64,000 nucleotides of DNA from Spirulina major PCC 6313 (GTDB lineage: Bacteria > Cyanobacteriota > Cyanobacteriia > Cyanobacteriales > Spirulinaceae), in the NCBI RefSeq assembly GCF_001890765.1, contig NZ_KV878783.1, forward strand, positions 4,616,771 to 4,680,770, in the 5' to 3' direction. The first letter of the stretch is position 1. Every line of letters begins with the position of its first letter. Below are positions 1 through 9,073 of this stretch, piece after piece. The position numbers and the translations under genes were made by a program. Under the pieces are notes generated by a model that was not told where the DNA came from, ran no database searches, and worked only from the letters and a program-made list of their open reading frames with translations.

Positions 1-997
1 GGTTTAAGGGCACAAGTTCCGAATCGGGGAAGGGTAATGCGGTGGGGATTTGCCAGGGTTTTTTCGTGAGGGTGATCTGTTGAGTATTTCGAGGGAGTTG
101 ATAGAAGTCGGGGCCGTGGAAACTGGCGAAGGCTTCGAGGCGATCCAGTGCATCCACACTGTCGAAGGCTTCGGCGTAGAGGGGCAGGGCATGGAAGGCG
201 GTATAACACCCGGCACAACCGCAGGCGGTTTCCTTGCGATCGCGACTATGGGGTGCACTGTCTGTGCCGAGGAAAAATTTGGGATTGCCAGAGGTGGCAG
301 CCTGGAGGAGGGCTTGGCGATGGGGTTCGCGTTTGAGGATCGGGAGGCAGTAAAAATGGGGCGAAATACCGCCTTGAAAGATGCGATTCCGGTTTAACAA
401 AAGATGCTGCGGGGTGATCGTGGCGGCGGTGCGATCGCTCCCGCGCACAAACTCTACTGCGTCGGCGGTGGTGATATGTTCAAGGACGATGCGGAGGCGG
501 GGAACGCGATCGCGCAACGGGATGAGATGGCGATCAATAAAGACTTTTTCGCGATCGAAAATATCCACAGCGGGATCGGTCACTTCGCCATGGAGCAACA
601 ATGGCAACCCTAACGCCGCCATGGTTGCAAAGACGCGATCGCACTTCCGAATATCTGTCACCCCGGAATCGGAATTCGTCGTCGCACCGGCGGGGTAATA
701 TTTCACCGCTTTGACAAACCCCGATTGTTTCGCCGCTTCGATATCTTCTGGGCGAGTTTGGTCGGTGAGATAGAGGGTCATCAAGGGTTCAAACTGTTGC
801 CCTGGGGGAATCGCGGCGAGAATGCGATCGCGATAGGCCGCCGCCTCGGCCACCGTGCGCACCGGTGGCTTCAGGTTCGGCATCACGATCGCCCGCCCAA
901 ACTGCCGCACCGTATCGGGTAAGACCGCCCGCAACGCCGCCCCATCCCGAAGATGTAGATGCCAATCGTCCGGTTGGGTGAGGGTGAGAATGTCCAT
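1..997 (-). CDS. pyrC: dihydroorotase (class II, PyrC), 3' end cut by window edge
   Basis: Dihydroorotase closes carbamoyl-aspartate to dihydroorotate in de novo pyrimidine synthesis. The minus-strand frame opens at ATG 997-995 and stays open to base 1, giving 332 codons; the E. coli-type enzyme is about 345 residues, so only some ten codons are missing. Visible class II features are the N-terminal metal-binding DWHLHLRDG, the NLKPP segment, a [13 protein letters not shown] stretch in which the preceding VKAVK holds the bridging lysine, LLLHGEV, LEHITT and the late GTDSAPHS. Intergenic DNA of about 200 bp separates it from secA. Confidence is high because every conserved block of the family is present in order. 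Confidence 0.93.
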   Translation of the reverse strand, partial: MDILTLTQPDDWHLHLRDGAALRAVLPDTVRQFGRAIVMPNLKPPVRTVAEAAAYRDRILAAIPPGQQFEPLMTLYLTDQTRPEDIEAAKQSGFVKAVKYYPAGATTNSDSGVTDIRKCDRVFATMAALGLPLLLHGEVTDPAVDIFDREKVFIDRHLIPLRDRVPRLRIVLEHITTADAVEFVRGSDRTAATITPQHLLLNRNRIFQGGISPHFYCLPILKREPHRQALLQAATSGNPKFFLGTDSAPHSRDRKETACGCAGCYTAFHALPLYAEAFDSVDALDRLEAFASFHGPDFYQLPRNTQQITLTKKPWQIPTALPFPDSELVPLN

Positions 998-1020
998 AGT
1001 GCCAATGCTCCGATGAAAAA

Positions 1021-1200
1021 TAGGTAGAGATCCCCCCGGCTGTGCCGACCCCCTTATTAAGGGGGTTTTGGATATTCCCCCCTCCTGCCGCCTGATGAGA
1101 GGCAGAGCCTCTGCTACTCATAACCTGGCAGAGCCAGGTCACGAGGGTTAGAGGGGGTTTGGGTGTTCCCCCCCCCTTAAAAAAGGGGGGCGGGGGGGAT
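1021..1200. repeat. intergenic G/C-tract repeats between pyrC and secA
   Basis: This gene-free stretch holds two similar blocks in which runs of C and G bracket TTAA (around 1032-1080 and 1145-1200). Between them is a short segment of small inverted repeats (GGCAGAGCCTCTGC and CCTGGCAGAGCCAGG at about 1101-1138). The block at 1170-1190 can fold as a perfect hairpin (CCCCCCTT/AAGGGGGG) and could help end secA transcription, but no T-tract follows it. It resembles the non-coding dispersed repeats common in filamentous cyanobacteria. No reading frame here is supported. Confidence 0.5.
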
Positions 1201-4023
1201 CTAAACCGTTTGGGTTTGGGTTTGGGGTTGACCTTGGGGCTGGAATTGGAAGAGGGAATAGACCACGTTCCGACGAATATCGATCATCGTTTCGAGGAAC
1301 ATTTCATAACCCTCCTGCTTGTATTCGATCAGCGGATCTTTTTGACCATAACCCCGCAGCCCGATCGACTCCCGCAGCGCATCCATGGCTTGGAGGTGTT
1401 CCCGCCAGAGGGTATCAATTTGCTGCAAGATGAAGAACCGCTCCGCCTGGCGCATCAGGCCGGGCTGGATTTTGTCGATTTGGTGTTCTTTGAGGTCGTA
1501 GGCTTTGCGGACTTCTTCATGGAGGAAAGTTTTAATTTCCCCGATCGTCATGTCTTCGAGGTGTTTCGGCTCTAGATCGGCAAGAAGGTAGATAAACTCC
1601 TTGGTTTTGCCAACGAGGTCATTGAGCTTCCATTCTTCGGGGGGAAGTTCTGGGTTAGTGTAAGCGTCGGTGATGTCGTCCATAGTGCGCTCAGCGTAGC
1701 CGATCACTTGTTCTTTGAGGTCGAAGCCTTCGAGAACGCGGCGACGCTCGGCATAGATGGCGCGGCGTTGGTTGTTCATCACTTCGTCGTACTCGAACAC
1801 CTGTTTCCGGGTGTCGTAGTAGAAGGTTTCTACTTTTTTCTGGGCACCTTCGAGGGAACGGGTCAGCATCCCGGATTCGATGGGCATATCTTCTTCGACG
1901 CGGAAGGCATTCATCAGGCCGGCGACGCGATCGCCCCCAAAAATCCGCAACAAATTATCCTGCAAACTGAGGAAAAATTTCGTCGAACCGGGGTCACCCT
2001 GACGACCGGCACGGCCCCGCAATTGGTTATCAATCCGGCGGGATTCGTGGCGTTCGGTGCCGATGACATGGAGGCCGCCCAGTTGAATCACTTCGTCGTG
2101 CTCTTTGCCGGTGAGGGCTTCGTATTCGCGGCGGATCGTGTTGTAGACTTCCCGCAGTTTTTCCAGCACCGGATCATCAACGGGGGCATTTTCAGCGGCG
2201 ATCGCAATCTTCTCTTCGGCTTCCAATTCCGGCATACTCTGTTCACCGTACTGCTGCACTGCCAGGGCCACCACATCCTTGAGCATCGTTTTCGCCTGAC
2301 TGGACAACTCCGTCGGGAAAATATCCGAAGATGCTTTCCAAGTTTTTGGCGGCTTAGCCTCATCCCCGAAGCCAGGGGCGGATTTCCGTTTCCCCTTCGC
2401 CCCCGGCACACTGACCATCAATTCCTTGTCTTCGGGCATGACAATCTTGGGCATCAGGTATTCCCGCACCTTGAGGCGGGCCATATAGTCCGAGTTCCCC
2501 CCCAAAATAATATCCGTCCCGCGACCCGCCATATTGGTTGCGATCGTCACCGCCCCTTTACGACCCGCTTGGGCGACAATTTCCGATTCCCGCTCCACAT
2601 TTTCCGGCCGCGCATTGAGGAGATTATGGGGAATCTGCAACCCTTGCAGCAACTTCGCAAGGACTTCCGACTTTTCAACGCTCGTCGTCCCCACCAACAC
2701 CGGGCGGCCCAGTTCGTGCATCTCTTTGCATTCCATCGCCACCGCTTGCCACTTCGCCTCTTCCGTCTTATAGACCACATCCGCCATATCAAAGCGACGG
2801 GTGGGCAAGTTGGTGGGAATAATCGTCACTTGGAGGTCATAGATTTTTTCAAATTCCGCCTCTTCTGTTTTCGCCGTCCCCGTCATCCCCGCCAATTTCG
2901 GATAGAGCAGGAAGAAGTTTTGATAGGTAATCGTGGCGAGGGTTTGGGTTTCATTTTGAATCTTCACCCCTTCTTTGGCCTCGATCGCTTGGTGCAGACC
3001 ATCACTCCAGCGGCGACCCTTCAACACCCGGCCGGTAAATTCATCCACAATCACAATCTCGTCATCGCGCACGATGTAGTTCACATCGGGGATGAAGAGT
3101 TCTTTCGCTTTAATCGCGTTGAAAATATAATGCGCCCAAGGATCTTCGGGGTCGTAAAGATCCGTCACGCCGAGCAGTTCCTCCGCTTTGGCAAAGCCTT
3201 CGTCATTGAGCAAGACGTTACGGGCTTTTTCATCGACTTCGTATTCCCCGGTTCCCTCTTCTTCGTTTTGGGGGAAGAGTTGGCGGGCAATTTCGGCGGC
3301 GCGGAGATATTTTTCCGTGGGGCGTTCCACTTGGCCGGAAATAATCAACGGGGTGCGGGCTTCGTCGATCAGCACGGAATCCACTTCGTCGATCACACAG
3401 TAGTTAAAGGGCCGCTGTACCACGTCATCCATGGCGGTGGCCATGTTGTCGCGCAGATAATCAAACCCCAGTTCGCTGTTGGTGGCGTAGGTGACATCAC
3501 AGGCGTAGTTTTTCTTGCGTTCGGCGGGACTCATCCCCGCTTGGATCAAGCCGACGCTGAGGCCAAGGAAGCGGTGAATTTGTCCCATCCATTCGGCATC
3601 ACGGCGGGCGAGGTAGTCGTTGACGGTGACGACATGGACACCGTGACCGCTGAGGGCGTTGAGGTAGGCGGGGAGGGTGGAGACGAGGGTTTTTCCTTCC
3701 CCGGTGCGCATTTCGGCGATTTGGCCGCTGTGGAGTACCATGCCGCCGATCAGTTGTACGTCGAAGTGACGCATGCCCAAGACGCGCAGGCCGGTTTCAC
3801 GAACGACGGCGAAGGCTTCGGGGAGGATATCATCAAGGATATCGCTGCGTTCTAAGTCGGTGCGAGCTTTGGCGAGTTGCTCTTTAAATTCAAAGGTTTT
3901 GCCCCGCAGTTCATCATCGGATAGGGCTTGAATGTCCTCTTCGATGGCGTTGACATCGGCCACAAGGGGTTGAAATTTTTTGAGTTTGCGAGTGTTGGGA
4001 TCGCCAAATAAGTTTTTAAACAT
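1201..4023 (-). CDS. secA: preprotein translocase ATPase SecA
   Basis: SecA is the ATPase motor that pushes unfolded preproteins through SecYEG, in cyanobacteria at both plasma and thylakoid membranes. The 940-residue product shows the Walker A motif MRTGEGKT, the [12 protein letters not shown] box, the second nucleotide-binding domain with [10 protein letters not shown], and [12 protein letters not shown] roughly 100-residue insertion in the second ATPase lobe is typical of cyanobacterial and chloroplast SecA. The C-terminus ends in a short Q/T-rich tail and lacks the Cys-rich zinc motif of E. coli SecA. I chose the start at 4023 ([10 protein letters not shown]), which matches the family; an in-frame ATG at 4086 would add 21 atypical residues. 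Confidence 0.97.
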   Translation of the reverse strand: MFKNLFGDPNTRKLKKFQPLVADVNAIEEDIQALSDDELRGKTFEFKEQLAKARTDLERSDILDDILPEAFAVVRETGLRVLGMRHFDVQLIGGMVLHSGQIAEMRTGEGKTLVSTLPAYLNALSGHGVHVVTVNDYLARRDAEWMGQIHRFLGLSVGLIQAGMSPAERKKNYACDVTYATNSELGFDYLRDNMATAMDDVVQRPFNYCVIDEVDSVLIDEARTPLIISGQVERPTEKYLRAAEIARQLFPQNEEEGTGEYEVDEKARNVLLNDEGFAKAEELLGVTDLYDPEDPWAHYIFNAIKAKELFIPDVNYIVRDDEIVIVDEFTGRVLKGRRWSDGLHQAIEAKEGVKIQNETQTLATITYQNFFLLYPKLAGMTGTAKTEEAEFEKIYDLQVTIIPTNLPTRRFDMADVVYKTEEAKWQAVAMECKEMHELGRPVLVGTTSVEKSEVLAKLLQGLQIPHNLLNARPENVERESEIVAQAGRKGAVTIATNMAGRGTDIILGGNSDYMARLKVREYLMPKIVMPEDKELMVSVPGAKGKRKSAPGFGDEAKPPKTWKASSDIFPTELSSQAKTMLKDVVALAVQQYGEQSMPELEAEEKIAIAAENAPVDDPVLEKLREVYNTIRREYEALTGKEHDEVIQLGGLHVIGTERHESRRIDNQLRGRAGRQGDPGSTKFFLSLQDNLLRIFGGDRVAGLMNAFRVEEDMPIESGMLTRSLEGAQKKVETFYYDTRKQVFEYDEVMNNQRRAIYAERRRVLEGFDLKEQVIGYAERTMDDITDAYTNPELPPEEWKLNDLVGKTKEFIYLLADLEPKHLEDMTIGEIKTFLHEEVRKAYDLKEHQIDKIQPGLMRQAERFFILQQIDTLWREHLQAMDALRESIGLRGYGQKDPLIEYKQEGYEMFLETMIDIRRNVVYSLFQFQPQGQPQTQTQTV

Positions 4024-4208
4024 ACCTCTTAAAACAGCCCCATGGGTGAGCGGTGGTTTTCGATTATAAAACGGTGATGTGGGCAATGGAGCGCGTTGAG
4101 TCTTGTTGCGCTGTCACTACGGCCTACAGATAACCATGGTATCATCATGGGCTTTGAGTGCAGGGGGCGATCGCAGGGTTAGCGGCAGGGTCTTGGGGTG
4201 ATAGGTAA

Positions 4209-4793
4209 ATGAGCAAGATGCAGATTGATACAGCAACGATCATTGACGGATATTCCCAGGGCTATTTTCTGATGGCGGATGAGCAGGAGGAGTTGGGCTG
4301 GTATACGAGCCAGAAGCGGGCGCTGATTCCCTTAGATGAGCGGTTTCGGTTTCCAAAGTCGTTGCGGCGATCGCTGAATCAAAATCGTTTCACGGTGGCG
4401 ATTGATCGGGATTTTGCGGCGGTCTGTGCAGGCTGTGCGGCGCGGGAAACAACTTGGATCTCGCCGGAACTGCAAGACATTTATTTCCAGTTGCACCGGG
4501 CGGGCTGGGCCCATAGTTTTGAAACCTGGCAGGGCGATCGCCTCGCAGGGGGGATTTTGGGGTTGGCGATTCGGGGGGCCTTTATTGGCGAGTCGATGTT
4601 TTTTCACATCCCGGAGGGGTCGAAGGTGGCGATGGTGAAGCTGGTGGAACATTTGCGATCGCGCCAGTTCACGCTGTTTGATGCCCAACTCCAAAACCCC
4701 CATTTGGAACGTTTCGGAGCCTATGTGGTGGGCGATCGCGCCTATCAAGTCCTGTTACAGCGAGCCCTAGCCCAACCCTGCCGCTTCGTATAA
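4209..4793 (+). CDS. aat: leucyl/phenylalanyl-tRNA--protein transferase
   Basis: Aat transfers Leu or Phe from aminoacyl-tRNA to the N-terminus of proteins beginning with Arg or Lys, marking them for Clp degradation (the N-end rule). The 194-residue protein contains the family blocks [11 protein letters not shown] near the N-terminus, [28 protein letters not shown] and [15 protein letters not shown]. It is slightly shorter than the E. coli protein (234) because it lacks an N-terminal extension, as is usual in cyanobacteria. It is transcribed divergently from secA. Nothing in the 185-bp gap indicates regulation. Confidence 0.93.
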   Translation: MSKMQIDTATIIDGYSQGYFLMADEQEELGWYTSQKRALIPLDERFRFPKSLRRSLNQNRFTVAIDRDFAAVCAGCAARETTWISPELQDIYFQLHRAGWAHSFETWQGDRLAGGILGLAIRGAFIGESMFFHIPEGSKVAMVKLVEHLRSRQFTLFDAQLQNPHLERFGAYVVGDRAYQVLLQRALAQPCRFV

Positions 4794-4797
4794 CGCC

Positions 4798-4950
4798 TCA
4801 CACATTCCCATCATCGAACAACGCATCCAAGTCGCGATATGCACTCACCACCCGCAAAATTTCCACCCCATCCCTCACAAGCTGATACAAAATGATATAG
4901 CCCTCCAACGGAAGCCCCCACAATCCCGATAATAACTTCGCTAAATCGGG
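4798..4950 (-). pseudogene. ParE/RelE-type toxin, C-terminal remnant
   Basis: On the minus strand, reading from 4950 to the TGA at 4798-4800, the frame gives PDLAKLLSGLWGLPLEGY, then IILYQLVRDGVEILRVVSAYRD and an acidic tail. This matches the last third of the ParE family and is clearly similar to the intact toxin at 36655-36957 (GYIIFYQ, EILRVVSGYRD). The N-terminal two thirds are missing. The fragment abuts an inverted repeat at 4973, which suggests that a mobile element removed the rest. It lies 4 bp beyond the aat stop codon and is convergent with it. No antitoxin is adjacent, so I treat it as debris. Confidence 0.7.
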
Positions 4951-4972
4951 AACTACACATCCAGCAACTTAG

Positions 4973-4994
4973 ACAAGGGGCTTAAGCCCCTTGT
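4973..4994. repeat. perfect palindrome with AAGGGGCTTAAGCCCCTT core
   Basis: A perfect 22-bp palindrome. Its core also sits at the centre of the three 93-bp MITE copies in this window (around 29153, 32524 and 50912), but here the flanking sequence differs from theirs. It is enclosed by a second, imperfect inverted repeat (AACTTA at about 4966 and TAAGTT at about 5006). It lies between the ParE remnant and the GTPase gene. It could act as a bidirectional terminator or be a remnant of a transposable element. Confidence 0.6.
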
Positions 4995-5030
4995 TCTGTG
5001 GCTGTAAGTTAGAAAATTGGGATAAGATCC

Positions 5031-6245
5031 TTATGCTAGTTCCACTTGACCTAATAAAGATGTCAAGAATTCCTTAGCTTGACTAAACTTTTGAGACAAT
5101 AATTCATTTAGATTAGGTACATCTTGACCTTCATACACACGCTTTGTGTAGTCTTCCATGACAGCTATCCAAATAGCGGCAAGAACAATTGTTGAAAATG
5201 TTGCTTCTAGTGCCGACAAGACATTTAGGGCAGGAAGATTTGCGATAAGATTCACACCTGAAAGCTGTTGTAAAATTTCAATAATATTTTCTTTGAATGG
5301 AATGATTTCTGCGTTTTGTCCGATAATGGAAACGACGTGATCCAAGATCTGTTGCACACTTTGTATGTTGTTATAATCTAATCCTGGTAGATGAGATAAG
5401 ACGTTTTCCATGATTCCGTCAAACATTGCGAAAAAACTGTAAATCCCAGCCACTTGTAGCAGTTGTTTAATATCTTTTTTGGAAAAACTATGTCCAAAAT
5501 TTTTGGTGATGTCGTGGAGCATCCAAACTTGCAATCCTGCTGAAAACTTGGATTTCACAAATGGAGCGAATTGCGCTCCGATAACACCAGTTAAACCTAA
5601 AGCACACCAATGTACGGCAACAATTTTCTTTTGTCTGATTGCATTTTGGATGGCTCGCTCAGCAATTTCATTCAACAAAGTCTCTGTTTCATGTAATAAA
5701 TTCTGACAACCATGCTGCTTAACATTGCCGCGTACTGTTGGTGTTGGCTCTGCCATCACTGAAGAAGTATTGCGAATGCATTGAGTCTCTTGCAGTAAGT
5801 TTCTGAGATTTTTGTCTTTCTTATCAAGTGATTTTGTAATAACAGCGATTACAGGGACTAGGTCAGAGACATCTTGAATCCATTTATTATCAATGTCTGC
5901 TTGTCTTGTCACTTGAGAGTTTACACAATACCAAACTACATGAATTTGATCCTTGGGTTCAAGCTTATTTTGCTTTTTAATGAAATCAATAATTTGTTTT
6001 TTGCCTGACTCGGTTTTTTTATTTTTCCACTCTAACCCTGGAGAGTCATAAAGACAAAATGGCAATTGTGAATGCTTATATGCTTTAATCTCAGACGTTA
6101 CGTTATTACTGATTGAATCGCCAACATTAAGCAATGTTTGTATGAGTGTACTCTTGCCAACACCTGTGTCACCAATTAAGAGAATATTGCATTGCTTGAT
6201 TCTTCGCATTGCTTCTGGAAACCTTAGTCCAAATTGAAGTGTCAT
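5031..6245 (-). CDS. Era/HSR1-like GTPase with hydrophobic DUF697-like C-terminus
   Basis: The 404-residue protein begins with a GTPase domain: Walker A GDTGVGKST at residues 25-33, the G3 box DSPG at 67-70 and TKSLD at 137-141 in the position of the NKxD guanine-specificity motif. Residues from about 205 to 375 are hydrophobic and helical and resemble the DUF697 membrane-associated module that often follows such GTPases. Cellular role and partners are unknown. The gene is much more AT-rich than its neighbours, has no HIP1 sites and lies between a toxin remnant and a toxin-antitoxin block, so horizontal acquisition is likely. Domain assignment is firm for the GTPase and moderate for DUF697. 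Confidence 0.8.
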   Translation of the reverse strand: MTLQFGLRFPEAMRRIKQCNILLIGDTGVGKSTLIQTLLNVGDSISNNVTSEIKAYKHSQLPFCLYDSPGLEWKNKKTESGKKQIIDFIKKQNKLEPKDQIHVVWYCVNSQVTRQADIDNKWIQDVSDLVPVIAVITKSLDKKDKNLRNLLQETQCIRNTSSVMAEPTPTVRGNVKQHGCQNLLHETETLLNEIAERAIQNAIRQKKIVAVHWCALGLTGVIGAQFAPFVKSKFSAGLQVWMLHDITKNFGHSFSKKDIKQLLQVAGIYSFFAMFDGIMENVLSHLPGLDYNNIQSVQQILDHVVSIIGQNAEIIPFKENIIEILQQLSGVNLIANLPALNVLSALEATFSTIVLAAIWIAVMEDYTKRVYEGQDVPNLNELLSQKFSQAKEFLTSLLGQVELA

Positions 6246-6687
6246 GATTTACTGTTTCATCGTACTTGAATTATAAATAGACTTTACCCGATAACCTGAT
6301 TGATTGACAAAACTTTGAAACACCTTGCTTCATAAGCATTTCAGCGATCACTCCTATAAAAGGCTATGATCTAGTGCTGGTAAGGCTTCTGCTGATTTAT
6401 ATACAGTGCCAAGATACTGTCCGATCAGGGGACTTCGACCACAAAACGCTGAAGTCTATGTATAGTGGGGGATTTCGAGATTCAGATATGATCTTTTGTC
6501 AGTCAATCAGCCCGCCACCACCAACCCCAAAACCAAACCACCCCAAACCCGCCGCGACCAACCCATGAGTTCAAACCTCAGTCCTCTCACCTCATCAATT
6601 TAATGCAAACCCGCAGCCCCTAGGCCGCTTATTGAGTTACAAGACGCAGAACGACAAATTTCGCAAATGCCGTCACTCGTAGTGTGT
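6246..6687. other. gene-free stretch upstream of the GTPase gene
   Basis: No supported gene. The left half is AT-rich and would contain the promoter of the minus-strand GTPase gene, though I cannot point to a convincing -35/-10 pair. From about 6560 the sequence matches 8961 onward (shared segment from CCCATG-GTTCAAACCTC through GACGCAGAACGACAAATTTCGC), so the segmental duplication begins here, downstream of the YoeB gene. A 64-codon plus-strand frame at 6374-6568 crosses the C-rich repeat and shows no family resemblance. Confidence 0.5.
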
Positions 6688-6933
6688 TCACATCCTCAAC
6701 ACCTTCACAATCCGCTCCTGCTCATAGACTTCGTACACTAAACGGTGTTGCTTGTTGATCCGACGAGAATAATAGCCAGCCAAATTCCCCGCCAAATTCT
6801 CGTAAGGCGGTTGGTAGGGGTTTTTCACCAAAATATCGAGCAATTTTTGCGCTCTACGCTTCAGATCTGCCGCCGCTAGCTTCTTCGCATCCTTCGCCGC
6901 CTGCTTGGTCAAAACAACCCGCCAAGTCACCAC
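6688..6933 (-). CDS. Txe/YoeB-family mRNA interferase, truncated before the catalytic His-Tyr
   Basis: YoeB toxins are ribosome-dependent mRNA endonucleases held in check by a Phd/YefM antitoxin. The 81-residue product has the family core (SRRINKQHRLVYEV, preceded by PPYENLAGNLAGYYS) but stops at KVLRM. In the paralogue at 9074-9334 the next five residues are WTHYE. Here the TGG for Trp is TGA, while the codons for THYE remain downstream in frame. E. coli YoeB uses the C-terminal His83 and Tyr84 in catalysis, so this copy is probably inactive. The start is GTG at 6933, overlapping the antitoxin stop by 7 bp, as in the paralogue. Confidence 0.85.
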   Translation of the reverse strand: MVTWRVVLTKQAAKDAKKLAAADLKRRAQKLLDILVKNPYQPPYENLAGNLAGYYSRRINKQHRLVYEVYEQERIVKVLRM

Positions 6934-7175
6934 TCTAAATTCTCAAGCTCAATACAATCTTGGAGCGGTGTACTCGCTTCCTGCTGAATCGACTCCACCA
7001 AGCCCGGAATACTGCCGAGATATAACAATTCTTGCATTGCATCCCAGTCCGCTTTAGAAATCAACACCGCCTCATGGCTTGAGCCGGTGATGAGTACCGG
7101 GCTGCGACGTTGCGACACCTCATCAACGAGCTGGTTGAGATTATCTTGGGCTTTGCGAATGGGTAATGAGTTCAT
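6927..7175 (-). CDS. Phd/YefM-family antitoxin
   Basis: This 82-residue antitoxin of type II modules binds operator DNA through its N-terminal half and masks the YoeB toxin with its C-terminal half. It starts MNSLPIRKAQDNLNQLVDEV, contains the family segment PVLITG...EAVLISKADWDAM, and ends in an acidic ELENLEW tail. I chose the ATG at 7175 rather than a TTG at 7280 because the sequence from there matches the copy-B homologue (9328-9576) residue for residue. It overlaps the toxin gene by 7 bp. With its toxin truncated, this copy may now act only as an antidote or repressor. Confidence 0.88.
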   Translation of the reverse strand: MNSLPIRKAQDNLNQLVDEVSQRRSPVLITGSSHEAVLISKADWDAMQELLYLGSIPGLVESIQQEASTPLQDCIELENLEW

Positions 7176-7179
7176 GGGT

Positions 7180-7431
7180 TTAGTTAACTCCAGAGAACAC
7201 AGCATCATGATTAACAGAAGTATCCGTAAACCCACTGCCCTGGGTTGCTGGTGTGATTCGCAACCGTTTGCGCGGTTCAATTACGTAACCCTGACGCACC
7301 AGAAAATCGTGCAAGGCAATCTGCATCGCCCGGTCAAGGGAGAGAGATTCCTGCTCTGCATATTGCCCCAACGTCTCCAGCAATTGCTCAGGTAAAGCTA
7401 AGTCAACGGGTTCCGGCGGAGAAATAGTCAT
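7180..7431 (-). CDS. small putative DNA-binding (ribbon-helix-helix-like) protein
   Basis: This 83-residue protein lies 4 bp upstream of the Phd antitoxin gene, in the same direction. Its N-terminus reads LPEQLLETLGQYAEQESLSLDRAMQ and continues into ALHDFLVRQGYV, which has the strand-helix-helix look of RHH/CopG-type regulators; the C-terminal 30 residues are polar and probably disordered. It may be a third component or regulator of the phd-yoeB operon. Copy B of the duplication lacks this gene entirely, with ParD running directly into Phd. I do not recognise a named family, so the functional call is tentative. Confidence 0.55.
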   Translation of the reverse strand: MTISPPEPVDLALPEQLLETLGQYAEQESLSLDRAMQIALHDFLVRQGYVIEPRKRLRITPATQGSGFTDTSVNHDAVFSGVN

Positions 7432-7459
7432 GGTTTAACGCTCGCTACTAACTTGATTT

Positions 7460-7723
7460 CTAGATTACTAATTTTGCTTGGCGCGATCGCGCTCTCAGTC
7501 GCTCAATCACCTGGCTGCTCTCAATCCCTTCTCCACGAGCCAATTCCGCCTGAGCAACCTTTACCTGCTCTCGTGTTTGAGCCAACCATGCCTCATAGCC
7601 GCGATTGCGCTTTTCGAGCAGTCGCAGAGCCTCCGCGATCACCTCATCGGCACTACCATACTGACCACTAGAGAGCTTATTCTGAACAAATTGTTCTTGG
7701 TCTGGGGTTAACGCGATCGCCAT
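7460..7723 (-). CDS. ParD-like antitoxin without an adjacent ParE
   Basis: The product is 87 residues. The N-terminus MAIALTPDQEQFVQNKLSSG followed by GSADEVIAEALRLLEKR is the ribbon-helix-helix dimerisation and DNA-binding unit of ParD antitoxins, and the C-terminal helix (about residues 45-85) would contact a ParE toxin. No ParE gene follows; the next genes downstream are the RHH-like protein and phd-yoeB. The nearest ParE sequence is the remnant at 4798-4950. The paralogue at 9590-9850 carries a nonsense codon. An orphan antitoxin such as this may serve as an anti-addiction factor. Confidence 0.82.
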   Translation of the reverse strand: MAIALTPDQEQFVQNKLSSGQYGSADEVIAEALRLLEKRNRGYEAWLAQTREQVKVAQAELARGEGIESSQVIERLRARSRQAKLVI

Positions 7724-7851
7724 ATTTACCTCGACATCACATAAGACCTACTCAAAATTGTAGCAACCCCGCCACCCCTAACCCTCAAACCAAACCGCCC
7801 CAAAAGTGGCGCGATCGCTAAAATAGAGCCAATACACAGAGTCTCCTTCCT

Positions 7852-8196
7852 ATGGCAACCATTACCCTCAACGTCCCCGACGAACTGGTTCCCCAACTCA
7901 ACGCCATCGGCGATCGCCTCCCCGCTCTGCTGCAACAATGCCTGCAAGCCCCCCTCCCCAACCACGTCTATCATCACATCCTCAACTTCATTGCCAGTCG
8001 CCCCACCCCTGACGAAATTGCCGCCTTTCGACCCACTCCCGAAATGGGCGATCGCCTCCGCTGGCTCCTCGATCGCAATCAAGCCGGAACCCTCACTGTT
8101 ACTGAGCAAGCCGAACTCGACGAATACGAACGGATTGAACATCTCATCGTCATGCTCAAAATCGGTAACTTGCCGCACCTGACGCGCCAATCATGA
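7852..8196 (+). CDS. conserved small protein upstream of HNH nuclease
   Basis: This 114-residue soluble protein begins MATITLNVPDELVPQLNAIGDRLP, with an N-terminal strand and helix like those of small antitoxin-type proteins. The rest is helical and acidic, with TEQAELDEYERIEHLIVMLK near the C-terminus. Its stop codon overlaps the start of the HNH gene by 4 bp (ATGA at 8193), so the two are translationally coupled. A nearly identical 5' half occurs at 9979, where it is a pseudogene without an HNH partner. The function is not established; a role as antitoxin or immunity partner of the HNH protein is inference from coupling only. Confidence 0.7.
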   Translation: MATITLNVPDELVPQLNAIGDRLPALLQQCLQAPLPNHVYHHILNFIASRPTPDEIAAFRPTPEMGDRLRWLLDRNQAGTLTVTEQAELDEYERIEHLIVMLKIGNLPHLTRQS

Positions 8197-8594
8197 GCTA
8201 CATTCCCGCTGCTCTGCGCCGCCTTGTGGTTGAACGGGCCAACAACCGTTGCGAATATTGCCAACTCCCCGATCAGGTTGGCTTCTATCCCCATGAACTG
8301 GATCATGCGATCGCCCAAAAACACCAAGGCAAAACAGACGCAGATAACTTGGTGCTGGCGTGCTGGCGTTGTAACCGCCACAAAGGCAGCGATTTAGGTT
8401 CCTTCGATCCTGAAACTCAAGAGTTTAGTTTTTTGTTCAATCCTCGCACTCAAACTTGGTCGGAGCATTTCAAACTTGAACAGGGTGAAATTTGTGGCTT
8501 GACACCCGAAGGCAGGACAACAACTCAGTTATTGCAATTCAATCTGCCGGAGCGAGTGAAAGAACGCCAATTCTTGGAAACTTGTGAAACTTAA
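8193..8594 (+). CDS. HNH endonuclease family protein
   Basis: The 133-residue protein has the compact HNH fold signature: a first zinc knuckle (CEYCQ), the catalytic LDHAIAQKHQGKTDADNL with the His-Asn pair, and a second knuckle (CWRCNRHKGS). It ends in a C-terminal tail typical of the cyanobacterial family. HNH proteins of this size are metal-dependent DNA nickases or nucleases, often with unknown substrate. It is coupled to the preceding small gene by a 4-bp overlap, and its stop codon overlaps the convergent DUF433 gene by 4 bp. Whether it acts in defence, repair or as a toxin cannot be read from the sequence. Confidence 0.88.
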   Translation: MSYIPAALRRLVVERANNRCEYCQLPDQVGFYPHELDHAIAQKHQGKTDADNLVLACWRCNRHKGSDLGSFDPETQEFSFLFNPRTQTWSEHFKLEQGEICGLTPEGRTTTQLLQFNLPERVKERQFLETCET

Positions 8595-8908
8595 TTTTCG
8601 CCACACTGCGCTTGCAACTTCTGTTGCACCTTGGACGGCAACTGCGATCGCAACGAATCTGCCAACGCCTCGCCTGCTGCCATCTGCGCCCGAATCTCGT
8701 CTAGATGATCGTGATAATACGCCAACGCCGCATAGATATCTGCCAGCGTAATGGTTGTGTGTTCTGCAACGATCGCCTGTGGCGACAGACCCATCTCCTC
8801 ATGCCAAATCACCACATCCTGAACTCGGATACGATGACCAGCAATTCGTGGTTTACCGCCGCAGACACCCGGTGTGATTTGAATATGTTCTGTGATGGTT
8901 GCAACCAT
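8591..8908 (-). CDS. DUF433 domain protein (VapB-like antitoxin type)
   Basis: This 105-residue protein contains the DUF433 core: ITEHIQITPGVCGGKPRIAG, HRIRVQDVV, then GLSPQAIVAEHTTITLADIYAALAYYHDH, which is a winged helix-turn-helix. DUF433 proteins are usually the antitoxin partner of PIN-like DUF5615 toxins. No such toxin lies downstream, because the gene converges on the HNH gene with a 4-bp overlap. It therefore appears to be an orphan antitoxin, the third in this block after the two ParD copies. Confidence 0.82.
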   Translation of the reverse strand: MVATITEHIQITPGVCGGKPRIAGHRIRVQDVVIWHEEMGLSPQAIVAEHTTITLADIYAALAYYHDHLDEIRAQMAAGEALADSLRSQLPSKVQQKLQAQCGEN

Positions 8909-9073
8909 TGACTTCAGAGGGGCTGTAGGTACTGGAATTATAGCAACCCCGCCACCACCAAACCCATGCGTTCAAACCTCTGTTATCTCATTGCACCAAT
9001 TCAACCCAAACCCGCAGCCTCAGAGCCGCTTATTCAGTGACAGGACGCAGAACGACAAATTTCGCAAATGCTG

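Larger units (their letters stand above)
6560..8000. repeat. segmental duplication, copy A (toxin-antitoxin block)
   Basis: Copy A of a diverged duplication. The order on the map is a 3' flank (6560-6687), YoeB, Phd, an RHH-like gene, ParD, a 128-bp divergent intergenic region, and the 5' part of a plus-strand gene starting at 7852. Copy B at 8961-10185 has the same order but lacks the RHH-like gene and has decayed differently. The intergenic regions 7724-7851 and 9851-9978 have the same length and are nearly identical. The duplication is therefore a DNA event rather than independent gene acquisition. Confidence 0.85.

Noticed and set aside
1708-3855. Plus-strand 715-codon frame
   Set aside because: It lies wholly within secA on the opposite strand. 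Its Phe/His/Gly-rich composition is the usual antisense shadow of a GC-rich coding frame and matches no family.
6374-6568. Plus-strand 64-codon frame
   Set aside because: It ends in the C-rich duplicated repeat (PPPPTPKPNHPK) and shows no family resemblance or convincing ribosome site.
7726-8190. Minus-strand 154-codon frame opposite the small gene at 7852
   Set aside because: The plus-strand frame has a real partner gene (4-bp overlap with HNH) and a duplicated homologue. The minus-strand frame is its complement.
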